A program made the translations under genes and the position numbers. The notes under the pieces were generated by a model. It saw only the letters and a list, made by a program, of their open reading frames with translations, had not been told where the DNA came from and did not search any database. From an uncultured Treponema sp. (GTDB taxonomy: Bacteria; Spirochaetota; Spirochaetia; Treponematales; Treponemataceae), in NCBI GenBank assembly GCA_905372235.1, contig CAJPOF010000024.1, positions 1 to 30,019 of the forward strand: a stretch of 30,019 nucleotides of DNA, read 5' to 3'. Position 1 is the stretch's first letter, and each line of letters starts with the position of its first letter. This document shows, piece after piece, positions 5,991 through 12,184 of this stretch.

Positions 5991-7964
5991 CTATTGCTGG
6001 GTTTTCTGATAAGCCGCACGAATCTGGTCGGCAAAAAGTTTGTTTTGATCCTTGCGCTCGGGAACAGAGAACTCAGGCTTTCCGTCTTCAGGATTGATTC
6101 TGTATATGTGCTTGGGAGAAGTTTTGTATGCGGGACTGTCGGGATTGTTTATCCACCAATCCAAAACCGAAAGAACGCACAGTGTGTATTTTATCAGATT
6201 TGCGTTTGTCGCCGTTGTGTTTTCAGAGACGTTCTGCGCCCCAAGAAGAACATCCAGCCGCTTGGAAACTTCATTCGGAATGTCGAATTTGTAGTGTTCC
6301 CACGGATTTTCAACTTCGGAAACGTTTCCTTTTTTGCTTGCCGCTCTGTCGCACATCGCGACCACATCCGAAAGATATTTTCTTGCAAAATCCGTACGAT
6401 TGAACAAAGGCGCAAGCCTGCTTTCGTCGACCGGACGCTCAAGCAAAAGTTTGTCGAATTTGAAGTTCGGCAAGAAATGGTAGTTCGTCTGCCACAAAAT
6501 AGAATTCATGAGTTTTTTACCGAACTGAGTTTTCTCAAAGTCGGACTGGGAATAGGTTTGGTTCACAAGACTGTTCAACGGCTCGCAATAAAGTTTCTCG
6601 AACAGTTCCTCCCTGTATTCAATCCACGTGTCTATGATTTTATGAATGGAATCTGCATTCGGATTCTTCGGATCATGCGGCTGCTTTGCAAACCGAATGT
6701 TCCTGCAGCCTTGGAAAAAATCTTCCAAAATGCGAATAAGAACGACCGTTATTTGCACGGAATTTTCGTTGCTAAGGCAGTTGAACCCATCCTTGAATTT
6801 ATAAAGAGGCTGAAAATACGGATACATATCCGGGTGCGAGTCAAGCCTGTCGAATCCTGCGTCCGGAAAAAACTGATTCAATATCTGAAGACCGGTGTTC
6901 ACAATTCCGTCCCGCACGCCTTTTATGATTACGGCTTTTTTCGCTTCTTCCTTTTTTTCTTCGGCGGCAGGTTGGGGCTTTTCCTGAAGAAGCAAATCGT
7001 ATTTATGAAGTCCGCAGAATTTCAGAATGTCCGCGACCCGCACTTTGAAAAAATCAGGATACTCTTCGTAAGTGGGTGAACACATCCTCATCAAAAGCGG
7101 ATACATTTTTCGGATTATTTCGTTCTGAATGTAAAGCCATTGGGTGATTGCCTCTTTTGCAAGGCTGGAAAGTTTTTCCTTCGGGGAATCGGAATATGCG
7201 GCTTCGTCAGAATAGATTTCTTTTATCAGTTTAGGAATTTTTGTTTCGCCGTAATAATATATCTGGACAAGCTGCCTGTAAACAGCCCTTGTGTACGGAA
7301 TCAAATCCTGCGTAAGGTACGGTTGCGGAAGATTCTGAAGGTCCATGTGCGCAAGTTTTATTCCCTGCATTGACCAGCCGGCTACCATCCGCAGAAAACC
7401 GAACTTTGCTTCCGTGCCGTTCGCAATTTTTGTCTTGTACGAAGCCGGCGCAATCTGAATCAGCGTTTTTACAACCGTGATGAACCCTTGAAGATTTTCG
7501 ATGTGCATTTTCAGCGTCATAGTGCAGAATTCCGGCACAAGCTGCTCATGTCCGTTTGCCTTGAAACGTTTTAGAAAATTGAAGATTCCGTAGTTCGGTT
7601 TTATTCCGAATTCCGGCGCCATCATCAATTTGTCAATCATCACGGAAACTTTTGCCGAAATCGGAGGAAGCTCCTCTTGATGCCTTCTGTTTTTTGATCC
7701 GGAAACAATCGTCTGCGAATCCGAATGGGCGGAAGAACCGTCCGAACCAGATGCGCTGCGTCCGTCCTGTTGCGGACGAATTATTTTTCCCGTTCCTCTT
7801 CTGCCTACCGATTCACTGCCATTAGATCTTTCGTACATAACCTCGCCCCCTAAAACCTTTGACATTATTTTAGCCTCGTCGGGACCCAAGTCACCGAGTG
7901 CCCTTCTAGTTTTCTCTAGGGTTCCAGGCGCCCAGTCGGCCTGTTTAGGTTTATTTTCAAGCAT
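5991..7964 (-). CDS. Large soluble protein of unknown function (657 aa)
   Basis: I do not recognise a family. There is no signal peptide or membrane segment, so it is probably cytoplasmic. Residues 1-105 are low-complexity and rich in Ser, Gly, Gln and Arg, probably disordered. Residues 106-330 look mainly helical. An Ala/Glu/Lys linker (about 335-350) leads into a second helical region rich in Tyr, Phe and Trp that continues to the end. The ATG has GGAGG eight bases upstream and an extended -10 promoter about 30 bases before it. It heads an operon with the M29 aminopeptidase. It resembles the 579-residue product at 12185-13924 in general style (disordered N-terminus, helical aromatic-rich body), but I see no clear shared motif. 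Confidence 0.8.
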   Translation of the reverse strand: MLENKPKQADWAPGTLEKTRRALGDLGPDEAKIMSKVLGGEVMYERSNGSESVGRRGTGKIIRPQQDGRSASGSDGSSAHSDSQTIVSGSKNRRHQEELPPISAKVSVMIDKLMMAPEFGIKPNYGIFNFLKRFKANGHEQLVPEFCTMTLKMHIENLQGFITVVKTLIQIAPASYKTKIANGTEAKFGFLRMVAGWSMQGIKLAHMDLQNLPQPYLTQDLIPYTRAVYRQLVQIYYYGETKIPKLIKEIYSDEAAYSDSPKEKLSSLAKEAITQWLYIQNEIIRKMYPLLMRMCSPTYEEYPDFFKVRVADILKFCGLHKYDLLLQEKPQPAAEEKKEEAKKAVIIKGVRDGIVNTGLQILNQFFPDAGFDRLDSHPDMYPYFQPLYKFKDGFNCLSNENSVQITVVLIRILEDFFQGCRNIRFAKQPHDPKNPNADSIHKIIDTWIEYREELFEKLYCEPLNSLVNQTYSQSDFEKTQFGKKLMNSILWQTNYHFLPNFKFDKLLLERPVDESRLAPLFNRTDFARKYLSDVVAMCDRAASKKGNVSEVENPWEHYKFDIPNEVSKRLDVLLGAQNVSENTTATNANLIKYTLCVLSVLDWWINNPDSPAYKTSPKHIYRINPEDGKPEFSVPERKDQNKLFADQIRAAYQKTQQ

Positions 7965-7993
7965 AATTTTAACCTCCGACTTTTTAGGATTCC

Positions 7994-8002
7994 ATTATAA
8001 CA
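7994..8002 (-). promoter_or_regulatory. Extended -10 promoter of the 657-aa gene
   Basis: The minus strand reads TGT followed by TATAAT (7999-7994), a perfect -10 with the TGn extension and no convincing -35. It lies between the stop of the DUF2804 gene (8010) and the GGAGG ribosome site. The operon can therefore start here independently of the upstream gene. Confidence 0.5.
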
Positions 8003-8009
8003 AATATTG

Positions 8010-9077
8010 CTACAGACGGAGCAGATTTTTTCTTACGATTCCCGGACAATTTTTAAGAACGATTCTATCGCCGTTCTTTGTCAAAAGGATTCCTTCGAAA
8101 GTTCCGTAAATCGTAGAATTCGTGTTCCGCATGACGATTATATTTACAGTCCTGTCGGTAACAGAAAGCGGCGTGAACGCAAGGTCTACCATACTTTCCG
8201 TGTCCTGTATAATCCAGTTTTTCCCGATTCCGAACGGATGGGTGATTTTTACCGGCGGCATTGCGGTAACCTCCCCGTCCACCGAAAGCAGATTGTTGTT
8301 GTAGGAATCGTCGTCAATGGAGTCCTGGCTTGTGTTCCAAAACGAAAAGCATATGCTCTTTGAATCCAGTTCGTAAAGTCCGAACATTATTTCGCTTGTG
8401 GAATGCGCTTTAAGGAATGTCCTGTTGATGCAAAAAAGAGCAAGCCCTTTGCGCTCCGGAATGGCGGAAATCTCTTTTATGTGCTTTGAAAATTCCATTC
8501 CGCCAAGCGTTTCAAGCGGCAAAAACCAAGTCGCCGAGCAGCGTTGCGTAGTGGGCGCAGGATTTACGAACATCGTTTCCGAAGAGCCGGCTTTGCTGAA
8601 AGACGAATGTATCTTTCCTTTCATCGACGGCCGGAACCGGTCGCCTTTTACCGCAAACGAGACTTTCAGTTTTCCGTGTTTTCTGCTCCATGAGATTTTG
8701 ATGTATCTCTTTTTCGAAAAACTTGTGCATGCCGCTTCCGACGTGTTTGTCGGAACAAAACGTCTTCTAGGCCCCATGAAAGTGTGATAGGCGAATTTTT
8801 GGTTCGTCTCCCTGTTCCAAACTATGACTTCCGCAAGTCCGAACGCTTTGTCGTCAAAGAATTCTATCAATCCTGCAAATTGTTCATCGCAAAAAACATA
8901 GGTCAGTTTGCTTTTTATTCTGAAATTGGAAAAAAAACGAGAGGTCGGGATTCCTGCAAACGGAGCTTTTACGCCCCGGACATCTATGCGTTCCGAAACC
9001 CCGGAGAAAGAACCGAAATGTATTTTTCCATTGTGAACAATTTTTTTTGGCGGATTAACTAACGGTCTTGAATACAC
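8010..9077 (-). CDS. DUF2804 family protein
   Basis: A 355-residue protein of unknown function. The C-terminal part (WIIQDTES, then LAFTPLSVTDR, then IYGTFEGILLTKNG and a closing PGIVRKNLLRL) matches my recollection of how DUF2804 proteins end. The order of beta-rich segments before it also fits. In typical members a DWGRG-like motif occupies the central region; here that position reads LALFCINRT, so this member may be divergent. The start is GTG at 9077-9075, chosen because GAGG lies seven bases upstream and no better ATG is near. No signal peptide is visible. It is 46 bases upstream of the 657-residue gene, which has its own promoter. Confidence 0.7.
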   Translation of the reverse strand: MYSRPLVNPPKKIVHNGKIHFGSFSGVSERIDVRGVKAPFAGIPTSRFFSNFRIKSKLTYVFCDEQFAGLIEFFDDKAFGLAEVIVWNRETNQKFAYHTFMGPRRRFVPTNTSEAACTSFSKKRYIKISWSRKHGKLKVSFAVKGDRFRPSMKGKIHSSFSKAGSSETMFVNPAPTTQRCSATWFLPLETLGGMEFSKHIKEISAIPERKGLALFCINRTFLKAHSTSEIMFGLYELDSKSICFSFWNTSQDSIDDDSYNNNLLSVDGEVTAMPPVKITHPFGIGKNWIIQDTESMVDLAFTPLSVTDRTVNIIVMRNTNSTIYGTFEGILLTKNGDRIVLKNCPGIVRKNLLRL

Positions 9078-9210
9078 GTAAAAACCTCAAGAAATCTGCG
9101 GACAGCACGATTGATTTTTTACCGGAAAATGAACGCAGAAGAATTTATGATAAAATTACACAGAGTATAAAGTAAATAAAGCAAACTGGCAAATATATTG
9201 AACATTCAAG

Positions 9211-9340
9211 GCGGCGTTGATGTGTATGTGCCATTCGGGCGAGTGGGAGGTCGCCACTCGGGCGTGTGAGGATGTCCCACTAAGGCGAGTGCGGCATACA
9301 CACACGGGCGGAAGTCCTTTGGTCGTCTACAGGAAGGTGG
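9211..9340. repeat. GC-rich structured spacer with 23-nt degenerate tandem units
   Basis: Bases 9236-9258 and 9259-9281 are adjacent 23-nt units beginning CGGGCG and ending CCACT or CCCACT; a weaker third unit follows at 9282-9304. An outer stem pairs TGTGTATG (9221-9228) with CATACACA (9295-9302). Inside, CGAGTGG (9240-9246) can pair with CCACTCG (9254-9260), or AGTGGGA (9242-9248) with TCCCACT (9275-9281); the two pairings exclude each other. It sits between the lipoprotein terminator and the DUF2804 gene, so it could be a DUF2804 leader, a separate small RNA, or repeat debris. The rest of 9078-9531 is AT-rich with no gene seen. Confidence 0.45.
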
Positions 9341-9404
9341 AGCAAAGAAAAACTGTGGGCTGCATATGACAGAACTGAACAATAGAAATTAACGCACAAA
9401 ATCA

Positions 9405-9445
9405 AAAAGCCTATCCAAAAGATTAAATTCTTTAGATAGGCTTTT
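9405..9445 (-). terminator. Intrinsic terminator of the small lipoprotein gene
   Basis: An 11-bp perfect stem, AAAAGCCTATC (9405-9415) with GATAGGCTTTT (9435-9445). On the minus strand it is followed by a T-rich tail (TTTTTGATTTT). It lies about 90 bases beyond the stop of the lipoprotein gene, leaving a short 3' untranslated region. Confidence 0.75.
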
Positions 9446-9531
9446 GAAATACCGTTCATATGCAAAGTCGAATTTACGAAGCGGGATTCGGAATTTCCGG
9501 TCTGTAAAACTTCTAATAAGCAAAAAGCATC

Positions 9532-9921
9532 TTATGTTTTTTTAAATTTATAAGCCGCTATTCCGTTTTGGGACAAAGTAAGCGTATCGCCATCACGTCT
9601 GTAGTCAAATTCCTTGTTATTAACAGATGAGGTAAGCACTCCAGTAAAATTACTGAACGTTATTTTATTGCCGCTTATTCTATAATTTCCAGAACTTGCC
9701 ACGGAAACACCAAGCACGGTAGTCGTAAATGTCGCTTTTCCGTTCGTCAGCAGTAAAGTTAACTCTCCTACACCTTCTTCTGATTTCCACGTGGTATCTT
9801 CGATTCCTGACAGAAGCCCTTGAATTCCGTCAATAAGCCCCTGACAAGACACGAACAAAGACGCTGTTCCGATAATTGCTGCAAGCAAAGCCGCTTTCAG
9901 CATAATTTGGCTTCGTTTCAT
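9532..9921 (-). CDS. Small secreted lipoprotein, probably phase-variable
   Basis: A 129-residue protein with a lipoprotein signal: positively charged MKRSQ, a hydrophobic core, and FVSC with Cys26 as the lipidation site. The mature part is short and rich in Ser, Thr and Gly with alternating hydrophobics (TLLLTNGKATFTTT, ending DGDTLTLSQNG). That suggests a small beta-barrel or lipocalin-like fold, but I cannot name a family. The ATG at 9921 is chosen because AAAGGAG lies five bases upstream and a signal peptide begins there. An in-frame ATG at 9993 would place the G10 tract in the coding region with only a weak ribosome site. Its promoter has a G10 spacer and its own terminator follows, so it is monocistronic. 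It is probably exposed at the cell surface or in the periplasm. Confidence 0.75.
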   Translation of the reverse strand: MKRSQIMLKAALLAAIIGTASLFVSCQGLIDGIQGLLSGIEDTTWKSEEGVGELTLLLTNGKATFTTTVLGVSVASSGNYRISGNKITFSNFTGVLTSSVNNKEFDYRRDGDTLTLSQNGIAAYKFKKT

Positions 9922-9929
9922 AACCACTC

Positions 9930-9964
9930 CTTTAGGACAACAATATTTCGCCATCGTCCTAAAG
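9930..9964 (-). promoter_or_regulatory. Inverted repeat spanning the -10 and ribosome site of the lipoprotein gene
   Basis: Perfect 9-bp arms CTTTAGGAC (9930-9938) and GTCCTAAAG (9956-9964) are separated by 17 nt. One arm overlaps the -10 hexamer. The other overlaps the AAAGGAG ribosome site. It could be an operator, or an RNA hairpin hiding the ribosome site if transcription begins further upstream. Confidence 0.45.
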
Positions 9965-9989
9965 TACCCCCCCCCCGGTATTTTGTCAA
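9961..9989 (-). promoter_or_regulatory. Promoter with a G10 tract in the -35/-10 spacer
   Basis: On the minus strand a perfect TTGACA -35 (9989-9984) is followed by a 17-nt spacer (9983-9967) and TACTTT (9966-9961). Ten of the 17 spacer bases are a pure G run (9976-9967). With G10 the spacing is the optimal 17, predicting an active state. Slippage by one or two bases would change promoter strength. This matches known phase-variable promoters, including poly-G tracts described upstream of Treponema pallidum tpr genes (established knowledge). Confidence 0.65.
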
Positions 9990-9993
9990 GCAT

Positions 9994-10293
9994 TTTCTGC
10001 CTTTTTAGAGGGAATCAATTTTTCATTTGAGTGAGTTTTAATTCGTTTTTTTTATTGTTATCGATAGAAGATTTTCGTTGCGTTGTGGGTTTGTGCAGAA
10101 AGACTACGATTTTTCGAATGTGTAACAGCGAATTCCGAAATATAAAAACATTGCGAACCGGTATTTTTCAACCTTAGAAGAAATTATCGGTTTAAAATCC
10201 GGAAGTTGAGATAAAGCGAATCTAAAAGACGGCATTCAAAATGCGTCCCGATAAAATCGCTAAGAATGTGAGATTTTTCTAAAACTTGAAAGT
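9994..10293. other. Intergenic region, no gene seen
   Basis: About 300 AT-rich bases between the lipoprotein promoter and the end of the tetR-type gene. I see no convincing ORF with a ribosome site, no RNA gene and no strong terminator. A weak AAACTT/AAGTTT palindrome lies just after the tetR-type stop. Confidence 0.5.
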
Positions 10294-10893
10294 TTATTTA
10301 TTCACCAAAATGCCATCGATTGCGAGGTTGATTGCGTTTTTCATCTCTTCGCTGTCATCCTTTCCGTAAACAACCAGTCGCAGAACCGTGGATTCCACAA
10401 GTCCGTAGAGCATTTCGTTCGCATCTTTTACGTTCATATACTTGAACTCGCCCCGCTTGATTCCTTTGATTATCAGAAGAGCCATAAGGTGGCGCACACG
10501 AATTATACGGCGGCGCACCCTTTCGTTAGGACTTTCACCTGTTTTTTGAATCGAAAGAAGATAGGGCAAAAGGACTTTCAGAAGTTTGTCGTTTGCGTTG
10601 CAGTCATCGATGAGCGTAAAAAGCATTTGCCGCAGGGCTTCCGACGAAGAAAGATTTTCGTTTTTGGCGATGGAGTAAAGTTCCGCCTGAAGACCTTCCG
10701 TCAGCTGTTTTATGCTGTAGAGGAATATTTCCCGCTTATTTTTAAAATATATGTACAAGGTTGTACGGGTAACGCCGCAACGGTCCGCTATTTTTTGAAA
10801 AGTAACGTCTTCGTAGCCTTCCCTGACAAAAACGTCCATGGCTTTTTGCAGGATTTCGTATTTTCTTCTGTCATGCTCTACGACTGTTGCCAT
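10294..10893 (-). CDS. TetR/AcrR-family transcriptional regulator
   Basis: A 199-residue one-component regulator. Residues 10-58 form the DNA-binding domain, with the helix-turn-helix at about 32-51 (FQKIADRCG, then VTRTTLYIYFKNK), which is characteristic of TetR. The remaining helical domain would bind an unknown ligand and dimerise. The ATG has GGAG six bases upstream and lies inside the last 23 bases of the methyltransferase gene, so the two are co-transcribed and likely coupled. No efflux pump or other usual TetR target is adjacent. Its operator could be the inverted repeat in the divergent promoter region upstream of the methyltransferase (12109-12146), but this is speculation. Confidence 0.88.
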   Translation of the reverse strand: MATVVEHDRRKYEILQKAMDVFVREGYEDVTFQKIADRCGVTRTTLYIYFKNKREIFLYSIKQLTEGLQAELYSIAKNENLSSSEALRQMLFTLIDDCNANDKLLKVLLPYLLSIQKTGESPNERVRRRIIRVRHLMALLIIKGIKRGEFKYMNVKDANEMLYGLVESTVLRLVVYGKDDSEEMKNAINLAIDGILVNK

Positions 10894-12058
10894 TTTTTTC
10901 TCCGTTTTTGTATATGTACAATGTCGTGTCCAAACTTCCTGCCTTCAGGTCTTTTAAAAGAGTGGCGTAATGCCCGAAGCATTCCTGGAATTTCCTGTTG
11001 TTAGTGATTATTCCAAAATCCCAAGATGTAAATTCCGTCCAAAGATTCTGCATTCTTTTGTAAAGAGCTTCCGCCTGTGCGGCATCGCCAAGCCGTTCTC
11101 CGTAGGGCGGATTGCATAACACAAGACCGCTTTCGTACGGCTTCACCAAATTTTCAAAGTCCGACTGAACAAAATTCGGTCTAGGGATTTTTGCGTCGCT
11201 TCCGATTGATTGCAACGCCCTTCCGGCAGTTACGCAGGCGTATTCTGCGTTTTTTCGGCTTCGTTCTATCGCTTTTGGGTCAATGTCGCTTCCCGTAACC
11301 CGAACCTCTACGTCCGTCCTGATTTGTTCGGCTTCTTTTATGCGGATTGCGTCCGCTCTTTTTTTATCGAAAATAGACAAATTCTCAAGCGCAAAACGTC
11401 TACCGAATCCGGGCGCTACGTTATGTGCGTAAAGCACGGCTTCTATCGTAATCGTTCCCGAACCGCAGAACGGATCATGCAGCGGAGTTTTACGTCGCCA
11501 TATCATTTCGTGAAGCATCACCGCTGCAACGGTTTCACGCAACGGAGCAAGTCCGCCGTCAACCCTATAGCCGCGCTTGTGAAGCGGAAGTCCCGACAAA
11601 TCAAGCAGAATGTGAACTGTATTTTCGTCGATGTACACCCGCACGGTAGACTCAGAACCGCTTTCCGGCAGATTGGACATATTCCATTTGTCGCCAAGTT
11701 TTTTGTAGATTGCCTTCTGGACCACCCCTTGAATCGCGTGTTCGGAATTCAGTTTTGATTTGTAGCAGCGAATTTTGTCAACCGTAACTTTTGTGTCCTT
11801 CCTGAAAAAATCCTGCCAGTCCACTTTGTAAACGCCTTCGAAAAGCTGGTCGAAATCTTCCGCCGCATATTTTGCCGTCTGCAAAAAAACTCTGTCTGCA
11901 GTGCGCAAGCAAAGGTTCGACCGATAAAGAGAATCGTCGTCTCCCGTAAAAAACACTCTGCCGGGTGCGTTCCCTTCAAGTTTGTAGCCTAAATGTTTGA
12001 TTTCGTTTCCTAAATTTTTTTCTGCACCGATTGCGCAGACAGCGACCAATGTGTTCAT
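10871..12058 (-). CDS. THUMP-domain SAM-dependent RNA methyltransferase (RlmL N-terminal/YpsC type)
   Basis: A 395-residue enzyme predicted to methylate guanine N2 in 23S rRNA, by analogy with the RlmL N-terminal half and YpsC. The first ~160 residues fit a ferredoxin-like plus THUMP RNA-binding region. HKRGYR (160-165) is the usual linker motif. DPFCGSGT (195-202) is the SAM-binding loop, GSDID (256-260) the acidic ribose-contact motif, and NPPYGERL (316-323) the catalytic N-P-P-Y of amino-methyltransferases. The frame stays open to an ATG at 12127, but homologues start at the equivalent of MNTLVAVCAIG, so I chose 12058. That ATG has no ribosome site and lies eight bases after a -10, suggesting a leaderless mRNA. 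The tetR-type gene overlaps its end. Confidence 0.85.
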   Translation of the reverse strand: MNTLVAVCAIGAEKNLGNEIKHLGYKLEGNAPGRVFFTGDDDSLYRSNLCLRTADRVFLQTAKYAAEDFDQLFEGVYKVDWQDFFRKDTKVTVDKIRCYKSKLNSEHAIQGVVQKAIYKKLGDKWNMSNLPESGSESTVRVYIDENTVHILLDLSGLPLHKRGYRVDGGLAPLRETVAAVMLHEMIWRRKTPLHDPFCGSGTITIEAVLYAHNVAPGFGRRFALENLSIFDKKRADAIRIKEAEQIRTDVEVRVTGSDIDPKAIERSRKNAEYACVTAGRALQSIGSDAKIPRPNFVQSDFENLVKPYESGLVLCNPPYGERLGDAAQAEALYKRMQNLWTEFTSWDFGIITNNRKFQECFGHYATLLKDLKAGSLDTTLYIYKNGEKNGNSRRA

Positions 12059-12066
12059 AGTCGTTG

Positions 12067-12095
12067 AATTTAACATTTTTACATTTCTTGCACAA
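12067..12095 (-). promoter_or_regulatory. Promoter predicted to give a leaderless methyltransferase mRNA
   Basis: TTGTGC (12095-12090), a 17-nt spacer ending in TGT, and TAAATT (12072-12067). The ATG follows eight bases later with no Shine-Dalgarno sequence. Transcription would start at or next to the start codon. Confidence 0.4.
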
Positions 12096-12108
12096 TTGTC
12101 ATAATGCT

Positions 12109-12146
12109 TGCCATAAAAATTATTCATTTGAAAAACTTTTATGGCA
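12109..12146. promoter_or_regulatory. Inverted repeat between divergent promoters
   Basis: Perfect 10-bp arms TGCCATAAAA (12109-12118) and TTTTATGGCA (12137-12146) are separated by 18 nt. The right arm lies in the spacer of the promoter for the 579-residue gene, and its -35 falls inside the loop. The left arm is upstream of the methyltransferase promoter. It is a candidate operator; the regulator is unknown. Confidence 0.35.
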
Positions 12147-12155
12147 TGCTATAAT
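12128..12155 (+). promoter_or_regulatory. Promoter of the 579-aa gene
   Basis: TTGAAA (12128-12133), a 16-nt spacer ending in TGC, and a perfect TATAAT (12150-12155). This is a strong extended -10 sigma-70 promoter. The predicted leader is about 23 nt and contains GGAG seven bases before the ATG. Confidence 0.7.
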
Positions 12156-12184
12156 GCTACAACTATGGATATTGGAGAAACAAA

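Noticed and set aside
9236..9304. 23-nt repeats as a CRISPR array
   Set aside because: The units are directly adjacent without spacers and are degenerate, and no cas gene is present.
9305..9375. GGAAGTCC and ACAGAAC segments as RNase P RNA
   Set aside because: The signature blocks are incomplete, too close together and in the wrong context; the full conserved core is missing.
9919..9993. Upstream ATG at 9993 for the small lipoprotein, placing the G tract in the coding region
   Set aside because: It would add 24 residues before a normal lipoprotein signal peptide, and the ribosome site is weak compared with AAAGGAG before the ATG at 9921. Kept only as an alternative.
12059..12127. N-terminal extension of the RNA methyltransferase to ATG 12127
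   Set aside because: The extra 23 residues do not resemble the family start, have no ribosome site, and overlap the candidate promoter.
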